NCBI RefSeq assembly: GCF_921294215.1
Contig: NZ_CAKLDM010000002.1
Coordinates: 434,001 to 498,000, forward strand
Source of the DNA: Vibrio marisflavi CECT 7928
GTDB lineage: Bacteria; Pseudomonadota; Gammaproteobacteria; Enterobacterales; Vibrionaceae
Direction of reading: 5' to 3'
Length of the DNA stretch: 64,000 nucleotides
Positions within the stretch are counted from its first letter, which is position 1; each line of letters opens with the position of its first letter. Both the position numbers and the translations under genes were made by a program. The notes under the pieces were generated by a model that worked only from the letters and a program-made list of their open reading frames with translations, ran no database searches and was not told where the DNA came from. Positions 1 to 8,943 of this stretch are shown here, in pieces.

Positions 1-29
1 TAACAACGATAACTAATTATGAGGCAGGA

Positions 30-1118
30 ATGACAACACAGCATACGCAAAATATCCCTCAACTAACAATAAAAGGCGATCATTTTCAGATAGGTTTTCA
101 ACTTGGCCAGTTTTTTAAATCAGCTATTCATGAACGCCTATTAAATAATAAAGAACTTAACACTCTTATTGAAAGTTGGAGTAGTAGTCCCGAGTTTGAT
201 TCGTTAAAAATTGCAGCGAAGCAGTTTTCTACAGGCTATTTTGATGAGGTTAGGGGGCTTAGCGAAGGCGCAGGTGTTCCATTTGATACTATCTTCATGT
301 GGAATTGTCGCGGTGATTTTGCTTTTCCATCACAACAAGGGGATGGGCTTCCAGTCAACGGTTGCACAACTCTTTTCCTACCAAAAAGCGAATCAGAAAG
401 TGCGTATATTGCACATAACGAAGATGGAGACATCGAGTTCTTAGGTCAGTGCGCGTGGGTTACTGTTATACCTAAGCATGGAAACATGTTTAAAAGTTTT
501 GTATATCCGGGTTTAATCGCAGGCAACGCAATTTCAGTGAACGAAAAAGGGCTAGTTCAAACTATTAACAATATTCGCGCTTTTGATTGCAAAGCAGGGA
601 TACCTCGACAGTTCATTTCTAGAGCGATTCTTGATGCAAACTCACTTGTAGAAGCAATAGAGTTATTGCAGCGTAAAGACAGAGCTTCAGGTTACCATCA
701 TGGCTTAGCTCAGGCTGGTGAAAATTATCTGTTTAGTGTTGAAACGTCTGGTGGGGAGTGCGAAGTTATACGACTAGAAAGTCATCAATTTTATGGGCAT
801 GCCAATCACCTCAAATCTGCGGGGTTAAAAGATCTTCCGAACACAAAAACGGACTCTTCATTGTACCGTGAGAAGAGAATGACTGAGCTGTTTGAATCAC
901 TTTCTTCTCATTCGGGTGAGCAAATTACTGAAGTGCTGTTTGATCAGGAAGCGGCCAGCGGCAACACTTTGTATCGTCAAGGTGACTCTGGTGGGGAATA
1001 TGCGCAGACCTTAACAACGGGTATTTTCGAGATAAAAGATAACTCAGTGAATATCACGTTACATTTCTCTCCAGAAGATACATTTACTATCTCTGATACC
1101 ATTACAGTCACTCGTTAG
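30..1118 (+). CDS. C45-family Ntn hydrolase / acyltransferase-like protein
   Basis: A 362-residue protein of the peptidase C45 / acyl-CoA:6-aminopenicillanate acyltransferase type, which mature by self-cleavage before a catalytic Cys and then cleave or transfer acyl groups on amides. The signature Asn-Gly-Cys-Thr-Thr places the expected nucleophile at Cys112, followed by an AHNEDGD segment that fits the family's substrate-pocket Asn/Asp region. No signal peptide is seen, so it is probably cytoplasmic. The ATG has a purine-rich SD (GAGGCAGGA) directly upstream. It is followed by a hairpin and then mtnK, and appears to be its own transcription unit. The family is clear; the substrate is unknown. 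Confidence 0.8.
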   Translation: MTTQHTQNIPQLTIKGDHFQIGFQLGQFFKSAIHERLLNNKELNTLIESWSSSPEFDSLKIAAKQFSTGYFDEVRGLSEGAGVPFDTIFMWNCRGDFAFPSQQGDGLPVNGCTTLFLPKSESESAYIAHNEDGDIEFLGQCAWVTVIPKHGNMFKSFVYPGLIAGNAISVNEKGLVQTINNIRAFDCKAGIPRQFISRAILDANSLVEAIELLQRKDRASGYHHGLAQAGENYLFSVETSGGECEVIRLESHQFYGHANHLKSAGLKDLPNTKTDSSLYREKRMTELFESLSSHSGEQITEVLFDQEAASGNTLYRQGDSGGEYAQTLTTGIFEIKDNSVNITLHFSPEDTFTISDTITVTR

Positions 1119-1130
1119 ACGTTTTTAAAT

Positions 1131-1166
1131 AAAGGTGCCCAAGAGAGTTCAATTCTTGGGTGCTTT
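1131..1166 (+). terminator. Probable terminator after the C45 gene
   Basis: Inverted repeat AAAGGTGCCCAAGA / TCTTGGGTGCTTT with one imperfect position, starting 13 bases after the stop codon. The T-tract is short, so the terminator is moderately supported. Confidence 0.5.
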
Positions 1167-1365
1167 GCTCTAAATGGTGTCTATATAACCTTTAGTGTAA
1201 GAATTATTTTCCTAAGTATATCAATGATATAAATGTCACTATTTGAGGCGAATATTTTGCTAAAACAATTGATAGTATCTTACAATTTTGTCTTCCTTAA
1301 TTGAGTTTTACTGCATATTTATTCTTTTCTCAGGTTTTGAAGTTTAACAATAAATGGAGATCTAA

Positions 1366-2640
1366 ATGCAAAAGGCCGCTCAAGATAAATACCTACCTAA
1401 AACGAATGAAACTCTTCCTCACTACATTTCTGAAAAATTACCTGCTCATATCCAATTAGGCGGTGAACCAAGCAATTGGTCTGTTAAAGAAGTCGGTGAT
1501 GGTAATTTAAATCTTGTGTTTATTGTTGCAGGAACGGAAAAGACAATTGTAGTAAAGCAAGCACTTCCATACGTTCGCGCCGCGGGTGAGAGCTGGAAAC
1601 TCTCGACGAAGAGAGCATTTTTTGAATACAACATATTGGCTCTTGAGGCTCGCTTTGCAGGTCAAGACTTAGTGCCGGAAGTGTACTTTTACGACGAGGA
1701 GCAGGCGTTATGTGCAATGGAGTATTTAAGCCCGCATATTATCCTTCGCAAGGAGTTGATGGCGGGAAAACAGTTTCCTAATCTGGCTGAAGACATTGGT
1801 CGATTTCTCGCGAGAAGCTTGTTTTTCACATCCGATTTAGGGATGAACGCAGAAGAAAAGAAAGCGCTAGTGTCGAAATTCGTAGTTAATGACGAGCTTT
1901 GCAAGATCACTGAAGACTTGATTTTCACTGAGCCGTATTATGACGCGGAGTTAAATGACTGGACTTCACCTCAGCTGGATGAGGATGTGAAAAAAGTATG
2001 GCAAGACGAAGAGATGATTCAAGTTGCCATGCGTTACAAGTACAAATTTATGACCGAAGCTCAAGCACTATTGCACGGAGATTTGCACTCTGGTTCTATT
2101 ATGGTTGCGGATTCTGATACTAAGGTGATTGACCCCGAGTTTGGTTTTATGGGGCCGATGGCTTTTGATATTGGTAATTATATCGGCAACTTGTTCTTAG
2201 CATATTTTTCAAGACCGGGTTGGCAGAGTGAGGAAGAGGAATGCAGCCTAAGTCAAAATTGGTTGCTAGAACAGGTATCAAAAACGTGGCAAGTTTTTGT
2301 CGCTCAGTTTACCCAGTTGTGGGCGGATAAAGCGCAAGGTGAGGCATACCCCGTTGCTATCTATCAACAAGGGTTAGGTCAAGCCGCTTTAACAAGAGCG
2401 CAGCAATCCTTCTTTGAGACGCTGCTCGAAGATACCCTTGTTAATGCGGGTCTAGAAATTAACCGTCGCATTATTGGCTTTGCTGGTGTGGCGGACTTTA
2501 AAGAAATTGCAGACGCGGATTTAAGGGCTGAGTGCGAGCGCAGCGCATTGAAATTGGCACGCGAGTTGATCGTGAATGCTCGACAATACGAAGACTTACA
2601 ATCCGTTGCTCGCTATGTACAGCACTGCAATAAATCTTAG
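1366..2640 (+). CDS. mtnK: S-methyl-5-thioribose kinase
   Basis: Phosphorylates 5-methylthioribose with ATP to the 1-phosphate, the first committed step in recycling the methylthioadenosine left by polyamine or quorum-signal synthesis. At 424 residues it is close to family size and has the aminoglycoside-phosphotransferase fold: the catalytic loop HGDLHSGS at 237-244 (Asp239) and the metal-binding IDPE at 255-258. The ATG has a good SD (GGAG, 6 bases away). mtnA follows 13 bases after the stop, so the two form an operon. The 247-base leader shows no SAM riboswitch that I can recognise. Confidence 0.93.
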   Translation: MQKAAQDKYLPKTNETLPHYISEKLPAHIQLGGEPSNWSVKEVGDGNLNLVFIVAGTEKTIVVKQALPYVRAAGESWKLSTKRAFFEYNILALEARFAGQDLVPEVYFYDEEQALCAMEYLSPHIILRKELMAGKQFPNLAEDIGRFLARSLFFTSDLGMNAEEKKALVSKFVVNDELCKITEDLIFTEPYYDAELNDWTSPQLDEDVKKVWQDEEMIQVAMRYKYKFMTEAQALLHGDLHSGSIMVADSDTKVIDPEFGFMGPMAFDIGNYIGNLFLAYFSRPGWQSEEEECSLSQNWLLEQVSKTWQVFVAQFTQLWADKAQGEAYPVAIYQQGLGQAALTRAQQSFFETLLEDTLVNAGLEINRRIIGFAGVADFKEIADADLRAECERSALKLARELIVNARQYEDLQSVARYVQHCNKS

Positions 2641-2653
2641 AGGCTAAAAAAAA

Positions 2654-3745
2654 ATGGAAATCAATGGAAAGCATTATCGCAGCGTTTGGCTAGCAGATGA
2701 CGGTACAACTGTCGAAATACTCGATCAAACTAAACTTCCTTATGAGTTGGAAATTATCCAGCTAACATCGATGCAGTTGGCAGCTACAGCAATTCGAGAT
2801 ATGTGGGTTCGTGGTGCGCCATTAATTGGCGCTGTGGCTGCCTATGGCGTGGCATTGGGAATGAAGCATGATCCAAGTGATGAGCACTTGCAGAAGTGTT
2901 ATGACGAGTTAATTGAAACTCGCCCAACAGCCATCAATTTGAAGTGGGCGCTAGACCGTGCGTTCTCTTTGTTGCAGGGCACTCCGACAGAGCAAAGAGA
3001 AAAAGTAGCATACACGTTAGCGGAAGAAGTTGCCGATGAAGATGTCAAACTATGTGAAAGTATTGGCGATCATGGACTAGAGCTTATTAAAGAGATAGCG
3101 AGCAAAAAGCCACAAGGTTCAGTAGTGAATATTCTTACGCACTGCAATGCGGGCTGGCTTGCGACGGTTGATTGGGGAACGGCTATTTCTCCTATTTATA
3201 AAGCTCACGAAGCTGGGATAAAAGTGCACGTGTGGGTGGATGAAACTCGGCCCCGTAACCAAGGACTTTTGACGGCATTTGAGCTCAGCTCTCACGGTGT
3301 GCCTCATACACTAATCGCCGATAATGCGGGTGGTCACTTAATGCAGCATGGTGAAGTCGATTTGTGCATTGTGGGTACTGACCGAACTACTGCCCAAGGT
3401 GATGTATGCAATAAAATTGGCACCTACCTTAAAGCTCTTGCAGCCTATGACAATAATGTGCCTTTTTATGTTGCACTACCGTCTCCAACTATTGACTGGA
3501 CTATCAATGATGGCCTCAAAGAGATACCCATTGAGCAGAGAGCTGGACACGAACAATCCCACGTATTTGGCCTAGATGAAAATGGAACTAGAAGAGAAGT
3601 AAACACTGCACCAAAAGGAACAGAATGCGGCAACTACGCATTCGATGTCACTCCTGCAAAGTATGTCACTGGGCTTATCACTGAACGCGGTGTTTGCGAT
3701 GCCAATCATGATGCGCTAGCGACTATGTTTTCTGATTTACTTTAG
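2654..3745 (+). CDS. mtnA: S-methyl-5-thioribose-1-phosphate isomerase
   Basis: Converts methylthioribose-1-phosphate to methylthioribulose-1-phosphate, using the product of mtnK just upstream. The 363-residue protein carries the catalytic Cys164 in LTHCNAG and Asp243 in the [17 protein letters not shown] block. Arg53-Gly-Ala-Pro near the N terminus is the conserved phosphate-binding part. The start is preceded by AGAGG and an A-run. None of mtnB, C, D or E is in the window, so the later steps must lie elsewhere or be missing. Confidence 0.94.
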   Translation: MEINGKHYRSVWLADDGTTVEILDQTKLPYELEIIQLTSMQLAATAIRDMWVRGAPLIGAVAAYGVALGMKHDPSDEHLQKCYDELIETRPTAINLKWALDRAFSLLQGTPTEQREKVAYTLAEEVADEDVKLCESIGDHGLELIKEIASKKPQGSVVNILTHCNAGWLATVDWGTAISPIYKAHEAGIKVHVWVDETRPRNQGLLTAFELSSHGVPHTLIADNAGGHLMQHGEVDLCIVGTDRTTAQGDVCNKIGTYLKALAAYDNNVPFYVALPSPTIDWTINDGLKEIPIEQRAGHEQSHVFGLDENGTRREVNTAPKGTECGNYAFDVTPAKYVTGLITERGVCDANHDALATMFSDLL

Positions 3746-3759
3746 AGTCACGCTTATAT

Positions 3760-3778
3760 GGGAGGGTCATTCCCTCCC
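3760..3778. terminator. Hairpin between convergent mtnA and LysR gene
   Basis: GGGAGGG / CCCTCCC stem with a 5-base loop. It overlaps the stop codon of the LysR-type gene and lies 15 bases past mtnA. No U-tract on either side, so efficient intrinsic termination is uncertain. Confidence 0.4.
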
Positions 3779-4672
3779 GATCTTCTGCAACCTCTCCACC
3801 AACACCCTCACTTTCGGTAGCATAAAATGATTGGCTTGGTATATAGCGTACGCGGCTTCTGGCTGCAGATACCAGTCTTCTAATATTGGCACTAACTCAG
3901 TTCTTTCTATAGCTGATTTGGCAATGAATTTGGGTAGATATGCGACACCTACTCCTGCGATTGCAGCTTCTAAAAGTGCTGTGCTGGTATTGCAGCGGAA
4001 CTTACTTGTTATTTTTATCTCGATAGGGTCTTTGTTTGTGTGTTTGAGCAATAAGCTGTGATGAATGGGGTGTCTTTGCCTGTAGGTCAGACAATCATAG
4101 CTCTCGAGCTGCTTGGGGTCTGATGGAATAGAATGCTGATCCAGAAATGTTGGTGAAGCACAAAAGACCCAGTCTATGTCCATTAGCTTACGAGCAACAT
4201 ATGACTCTGGTGGTTTATTTGTAACCACAATAGAAACATCAAAATTCGCTGCGATTAGATTGGCGTCTTGGTCAGATAGCTCCAAGTCGATTTGCAGTTG
4301 TGGGTACTCTGAAAGTAATTGGTTAACGATTGGAATAAGTTGGTAGTGGGCAAACGAAATAGGCGAAAGAACCTTAACTAACCCAGTTGGCTCTGACTGC
4401 TGCTTTTCAATCATGTCATTGGCGCTGGTGACTTCTGTGACTATTCGCTCACAGTGCCGGTAGTATTCTAAACCTACATCCGTTATTTGAACTTGCCTTG
4501 TGGTTCTGTGCAGCAGTTTTACTCCTAGGTATTGCTCTAGCCAGTGGATGTCTTTGCTTACTGAAGATTTAGATACACGTAGCTGTTTTGCCGCTAGGGT
4601 AAAACTCTGAGTTTCCACCACACTTGCAAAAACGGCCATCGCTTTAAGATTGTTCTGGATATTGGTATTCAT
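3767..4672 (-). CDS. LysR-family transcriptional regulator
   Basis: A 301-residue LysR-type regulator: winged helix-turn-helix at about residues 13-70 (helix region SFTLAAKQLRVSKSSVSKD), linker helix, then a periplasmic-binding-like effector domain from about residue 95. It is transcribed away from the exporter gene at 4784 with a 111-base shared intergenic region containing an inverted repeat, the standard layout for a LysR protein controlling its neighbour and itself. The effector is unknown. Confidence 0.9.
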   Translation of the reverse strand: MNTNIQNNLKAMAVFASVVETQSFTLAAKQLRVSKSSVSKDIHWLEQYLGVKLLHRTTRQVQITDVGLEYYRHCERIVTEVTSANDMIEKQQSEPTGLVKVLSPISFAHYQLIPIVNQLLSEYPQLQIDLELSDQDANLIAANFDVSIVVTNKPPESYVARKLMDIDWVFCASPTFLDQHSIPSDPKQLESYDCLTYRQRHPIHHSLLLKHTNKDPIEIKITSKFRCNTSTALLEAAIAGVGVAYLPKFIAKSAIERTELVPILEDWYLQPEAAYAIYQANHFMLPKVRVLVERLQKIGRE

Positions 4673-4684
4673 AAATTAGTCTAT

Positions 4685-4702
4685 TGTTTCTGTGAAGAAA
4701 CA
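4685..4702. promoter_or_regulatory. Inverted repeat, candidate LysR operator
   Basis: TGTTTC-N6-GAAACA between the divergent LysR and exporter genes. It contains a T-N11-A arrangement as expected for LysR-type sites. It lies 13 bases from the LysR start and upstream of the exporter promoter. Inferred, not tested. Confidence 0.5.
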
Positions 4703-4726
4703 GTGTTTTCGCAATAAGCTCTTTGT

Positions 4727-4755
4727 TTGCATTTTTGTTGTTAAGTTAAGATAAA
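4727..4755 (+). promoter_or_regulatory. Possible promoter of the exporter gene
   Basis: TTGCAT, 17-base spacer, GATAAA: four of six matches to each sigma-70 hexamer, 28 bases before the exporter ATG. Confidence 0.4.
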
Positions 4756-4783
4756 GCAACTTATTTAGAAAAGAGAAGGTGCA

Positions 4784-6004
4784 ATGAAGCTTGCAAAGTT
4801 TCCAGAAAGCATGACGTTGGTCTGCTTGATCATTGGACCAATGGTCGCACTTATTACTTTGTCGTTAGACATTTATGCACCTTCACTGCCAAGCATGGCT
4901 CGAGCACTATCGAGTACGACCGTACAAGCTCAGCTAACAATGACGGCATATACGCTTGCAATGGGGTTAGGGCAGCTGGTTAGTGGCCCACTTTCAGACA
5001 GGTTTGGCCGCAGAAAGGCTGCTATGCTTGCGATGTTGATTTACACGTTAGCATCGATATTTTGTAGTATTGCTCAAGATGTTTCTGTTTTGATTACGGC
5101 CCGTATACTTCAAGGACTGGCTGCGTCGGCAGCGGTGGTGACGGCCTTTGCGATTATCAGAGACAAATATGAAGGGCAGGAAGCGGCTAAAGGTTTTGGC
5201 ATTCTTTCCAGTGCAACAACTCTTGGGACAATAGTTGGGCCAATTATTGGTGGGTTGTTACAGCAACACTTTGCAAGTTTTAGAGCTGCGTTTGTTGCAC
5301 TTTCTGTGTTTGGCACAGTGTCACTATTTGTAGCGCTCTTGTTTGTTGAAGATACATCTAGTGGGAAAGCGCCGAGCCACTTTGGCCAGATCCTAAAAAA
5401 TTATCGGGATATAGTTCTGGATAGTCACTTGATGAGTTATAGCTTGTTTAGCACGGCGAGCGTATTGTTATTCTTCACTTTGAGTAGTATTTCACCGTTT
5501 ATTTTGATTGAGCAATACCATGTTAGCCAAGCTATGTACGGTGTCGCTTTCTCTACTTGCGCTTTGATGTTTACGATCGGAGCTTTGTGTGCAAACAAGT
5601 TTATTGACCGATTAGGCAGCCACCGCTCGATTTTGGTTGGCACGAGTTTTATGCTGCTAGGCTCGCTCACTATGCTTCTGGCTAACTTATTCATTGAGAA
5701 AAACGCAATCACGTTTATTGTGCCTTCTTGGCTACTCTTTTGGGGTGTAGCTTTTTGCTTTGGCCCTTCAATCTCTCTTGCAATGCAAAAGTACAAATCA
5801 ATCTCGGGATCTGCGAGTGCTGTACTAGCGTGTATACGCTATGGTGTTGGTAGTGTGATTGGTACTTTGTTCCTTTCATTTTGCGTACCTTCCTCAGTCC
5901 ATTTGAGTTGGTTCTTCATGTGTGTATCTGTAATATTAGTTATGGTCGCATGGTCAAAAAATAGCACTCAGAAACGAAGAGTATTGCAAAAGTCACACGG
6001 TTGA
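4784..6004 (+). CDS. Bcr/CflA-type MFS multidrug exporter
   Basis: A 406-residue inner-membrane major facilitator protein with about 12 hydrophobic segments. The loop 2-3 signature (SGPLSDRFGRRKAA, residues 67-80) and the YAPSLPSM stretch after helix 1 are typical of the Bcr/CflA drug-proton antiporter branch. The ATG follows an AAGGT SD. The divergent LysR gene and the operator-like repeat between them suggest inducible expression. The substrate cannot be predicted from sequence. Confidence 0.85.
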   Translation: MKLAKFPESMTLVCLIIGPMVALITLSLDIYAPSLPSMARALSSTTVQAQLTMTAYTLAMGLGQLVSGPLSDRFGRRKAAMLAMLIYTLASIFCSIAQDVSVLITARILQGLAASAAVVTAFAIIRDKYEGQEAAKGFGILSSATTLGTIVGPIIGGLLQQHFASFRAAFVALSVFGTVSLFVALLFVEDTSSGKAPSHFGQILKNYRDIVLDSHLMSYSLFSTASVLLFFTLSSISPFILIEQYHVSQAMYGVAFSTCALMFTIGALCANKFIDRLGSHRSILVGTSFMLLGSLTMLLANLFIEKNAITFIVPSWLLFWGVAFCFGPSISLAMQKYKSISGSASAVLACIRYGVGSVIGTLFLSFCVPSSVHLSWFFMCVSVILVMVAWSKNSTQKRRVLQKSHG

Positions 6005-6116
6005 ACAAATAGATGCTTTGAACTAGGCATTGTGCGCTAAGCTTAACCGGAATGGAGAAACGAACAGAGTTTCTATACAATGAATGACATATAGAAAGTT
6101 CTAGGAGGCAAGGTAA

Positions 6117-6917
6117 ATGCGCACAATAGTTTTTAACCAAAAAGGTGGGGTAGGAAAGTCTAGTATTACGGTCAATTTGGCGGCAGTTAGTGCCAGTATG
6201 GGGTTGAAAACACTTGTTATTGACTTAGATGTTCAAGGAAATAGCAGTCACTATCTTGGCTATGATATCCAACAGAAAAGTGATAAAACCATTGCTGACT
6301 TATTTGATCAAACCTCTTCATGGTTCTCCTTTTCCACTCCAATCAAAGATTTCCCTCATAAAACTGCGCATGAAAACCTAGACGTGATTCCTTCGAGCCC
6401 TAGATTGGCGGCTATGGAAAATGATTTAGAACGCCGATACAAAATTTATAAGCTCAGAGAAGCACTAGACGAACTGCAACCGAATTACGACTGCATTTTT
6501 ATCGACTCTCCACCAAACCTGAACTTTTATAGCAAAGCTGGGTTAATTGCGGCGCAGCGCTTGTTGATCCCGTTTGATTGTGACAGTTTCTCTCAGCAAG
6601 CTCTTATGACGTTGCTAGATAACTTGGCTGAGCTGAGAGATGATCATAATCGTGATCTTGAACTAGAAGGTATTGTTGTCAACATGTACAACTCACAAGC
6701 GCGCTTTCCTCAGCAAATCATTGAGTCGGTAAAAGCATTGGGCCTGCCAGTATTAGAACCATATTTACCACAATCAGTGAAGATGAAAGAGTCTCATTTT
6801 GAGCAATCGCCAATGATATTTAGCCACCCAAAGCATAAGTTAACCCAAAGCTTCATTGAGTTATTCTCCAAATTAGAAGTAGCTAAAGCAGCAGAAAAAG
6901 TGAAAGCAGCAAGCTAA
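6117..6917 (+). CDS. ParA-family ATPase (orphan)
   Basis: A 266-residue P-loop ATPase of the ParA/MinD class with the deviant Walker A KGGVGKSS (9-16), the Walker A' segment LDVQGN (36-41) and Walker B CIFIDSPP (126-133). Such proteins position DNA or protein cargo by ATP-dependent binding to the nucleoid. No ParB, parS cluster or chemotaxis or pilus genes lie nearby, so the cargo is unknown. The SD AGGAGG is strong. A bidirectional terminator follows. Confidence 0.85.
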   Translation: MRTIVFNQKGGVGKSSITVNLAAVSASMGLKTLVIDLDVQGNSSHYLGYDIQQKSDKTIADLFDQTSSWFSFSTPIKDFPHKTAHENLDVIPSSPRLAAMENDLERRYKIYKLREALDELQPNYDCIFIDSPPNLNFYSKAGLIAAQRLLIPFDCDSFSQQALMTLLDNLAELRDDHNRDLELEGIVVNMYNSQARFPQQIIESVKALGLPVLEPYLPQSVKMKESHFEQSPMIFSHPKHKLTQSFIELFSKLEVAKAAEKVKAAS

Positions 6918-6951
6918 TCAAGTGTTTTAGGCGAATGTTTCAGTAAAATAG

Positions 6952-6988
6952 AAAAGAGCAGCAGTCCCATAGGTATTGCTGCTCTTTT
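6952..6988. terminator. Bidirectional terminator between parA-like and olsF
   Basis: AAAAGAGCAGCA / TGCTGCTCTTTT, a 12-base perfect stem with A and T runs on opposite sides, between two convergent genes. Confidence 0.85.
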
Positions 6989-7015
6989 AGTCTGAGCTTA
7001 GTTAAGCGAATATCT

Positions 7016-8773
7016 TCAATCAATCGAGTGATATGACAGGTACTGTTGAGCTTCGGTTGAGCCCATGTAACGGCCTAACGTTTTCGCAGGAACGCTTCTG
7101 AGATCGACCACAATCAGTCCATCAAGAGCGCTATTGAATTCAGGATCGACGTTAAAGCTGACTAGTTTCCCATTTAATGCCAAATACTGTCTCAACAAGA
7201 CAGGAACGCCTTTTCCATCGTCTATTCTGGCAATTACTCTCGATAGCAACTGTAGATCGCTAAGTGCGGTGAGTAAGCTGGTATTCCATAACGATTGCTG
7301 TGACTTTAGAGGGTTGGAGGCTTCAACGTAGTTCGCACTATCATTGTCGTAATAGTGGAGTGTCATTGTGTCAGCCAAAAGCTGCCTTGCCTGCTCACTG
7401 TAATCGTTACTGATACTTACTGGACCAAATAGGTGAGTGTATTCTGGATTTTGGTTGATGAAACTTGCAATGCCTTTCCAAAGTAATAGCAATGCATTCA
7501 TACTTTTTTGATAGGGAGCAGCAATGACAGAGCGACCTAACTCGACTGCTTTTCCCATTTTGTTAAGAAAACGGTGATCGTAGTGAAAAAGAGTTCTAGA
7601 GTAGAGCCCGTTTACGCCTTTGCTGTCCAGTATTTGTTCGACAACGCCTAAGCGGTAAGCTCCAACCAGTTGCTGATTTTGATTGTCCCAAACAAACAGA
7701 TGGCGGTAATGTTTGTCAAACTCATCAATGTCGAGAGTTTCACCTGTCCCTTCACCAACAGCTCGAAAGTTTATCTCTCTTAAACGGCCAATTTCGTGCA
7801 GAATCGAAGGAATGTGATTGGCTGTAGTACAGTACACTTCGAACTCACCACTGCTAAGCAGGTGATGTTCTTGTGGTAGGTGTTGTAAGTCATCCAAAAT
7901 ATTCGATAAAGGTAAAGCGGGAGCAATAGCGGATTCCTTGTTTGTACTAAGTTCTGGCTTTTGAATAAGGTTTTGAGAGCGATTTAGTAAGTAGGTGTTA
8001 AGCCTCAAGTAGCTGACTATCTGCCCATCAGTAAGCTTATTTACTTCTTTATACTTAATCGCTTCCCCAATCGATATCTCAATTGGTTGGCGTGTTTTGT
8101 TTAGTAGCTCACGCCCCAACATGAGCGTTCTTAGCATAGGGTGAACTTTGCCAGCCATGTAAAAACTCTTGGAGTTTGTGCCGCGTACGAAAATTGGTAC
8201 GGTAGTAGCCTTGCTACCCTTAATAAACGCACTGACTGATCGGCTCCATTCTTTGTCTTCAAGACGTTTGGTTTTCCGGTCGATCATTTGTGAGACTTCA
8301 CCGGCTGGAAACATTAGCAGCAACCCACCTTCTTTCAGGTGTGTTTTCGCTTCACGATAAGCATGTAAGTTCGCTTTATGTGCATCTTGGCTGTCAAATA
8401 CATCAACTCCGATGAACAGATCATCAAGTTCAGGGATGGATTTGAGGTGGTAGTTAGCTAGAACCTTTACGTCAGGTCGAATCATGAGAAGCAGCTCCGC
8501 CAATATGACGCCTTCTACACAACCTAAAGGGTGGTTGGCGACGATGACAGTTGGCCCGTGAGAAGGTACTTCTGACAATAGACCGCTATTGATATGGTAC
8601 TGGATACCCAGAGTTTCTAATGTGTAACGAAGAAAAGCTTTTGTATCACAGCCGATAGGGCGCTCAGCATAGAACCTATCCAGTTGACTTAAACCAGTGG
8701 CCCATTCAGTGAGATTTTCACCGATTCCAAATGGGGTTTTTCGTGTTAAACGAAACGGACTCGTCATATCCAT
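7016..8773 (-). CDS. olsF: Bifunctional ornithine lipid synthase-like acyltransferase
   Basis: A 585-residue two-domain acyltransferase. The N-terminal half has the glycerophosphate-acyltransferase motif ANHPLGCVEG (His81, Glu87) and further conserved blocks (FPAGEVSQ). The C-terminal half, about residues 305-545, is a GNAT-type N-acyltransferase of the OlsB / haemolysin-like group (GEGTGETLDIDEFD, ELGRSV). OlsF proteins make ornithine lipids, phosphorus-free membrane lipids, by acylating ornithine and then lyso-ornithine lipid. Domain order and length agree with that. The ATG is 5 bases from AGAGG. It is transcribed divergently from the ligase gene at 8944. Function assigned by family resemblance. 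Confidence 0.75.
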   Translation of the reverse strand: MDMTSPFRLTRKTPFGIGENLTEWATGLSQLDRFYAERPIGCDTKAFLRYTLETLGIQYHINSGLLSEVPSHGPTVIVANHPLGCVEGVILAELLLMIRPDVKVLANYHLKSIPELDDLFIGVDVFDSQDAHKANLHAYREAKTHLKEGGLLLMFPAGEVSQMIDRKTKRLEDKEWSRSVSAFIKGSKATTVPIFVRGTNSKSFYMAGKVHPMLRTLMLGRELLNKTRQPIEISIGEAIKYKEVNKLTDGQIVSYLRLNTYLLNRSQNLIQKPELSTNKESAIAPALPLSNILDDLQHLPQEHHLLSSGEFEVYCTTANHIPSILHEIGRLREINFRAVGEGTGETLDIDEFDKHYRHLFVWDNQNQQLVGAYRLGVVEQILDSKGVNGLYSRTLFHYDHRFLNKMGKAVELGRSVIAAPYQKSMNALLLLWKGIASFINQNPEYTHLFGPVSISNDYSEQARQLLADTMTLHYYDNDSANYVEASNPLKSQQSLWNTSLLTALSDLQLLSRVIARIDDGKGVPVLLRQYLALNGKLVSFNVDPEFNSALDGLIVVDLRSVPAKTLGRYMGSTEAQQYLSYHSID

Positions 8774-8819
8774 AATAACCTCTGCTTGTTTATAGCATCG
8801 GCAATCCTATAAAGCTTCT

Positions 8820-8826
8820 ATGACAG
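8820..8826 (-). promoter_or_regulatory. Possible single Pho half-site upstream of olsF
   Basis: CTGTCAT on the minus strand, an exact PhoB half-site, 47 bases before the olsF start. The repeats 11 bases either side match only 3 of 7 positions, so a full Pho box is not shown. Reported because ornithine lipid synthesis is often linked to phosphate starvation. Confidence 0.25.
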
Positions 8827-8943
8827 TTAGAAATCTGAAAAATGATGAAGTGGTGAATTAATTGTGAAAATTCAGTGACAACTAACAGAGAATAATATGC
8901 TCTGTGATAAGTTAGAATCGTCTTTCAGAAAGGGAGTTTAGCT

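Noticed and set aside
1116..1123. AGACGTTT resembling a MetJ half-site upstream of mtnK
   Set aside because: Only one imperfect unit, while MetJ needs tandem repeats; it also lies at the end of the upstream gene.
1119..1365. Possible SAM riboswitch ahead of mtnK
   Set aside because: No conserved core or pairing pattern could be found; the region is simple AT-rich sequence.
5437..5796. 119-codon frame antisense to the exporter gene
   Set aside because: Shadow of a membrane-protein gene; no start signal.
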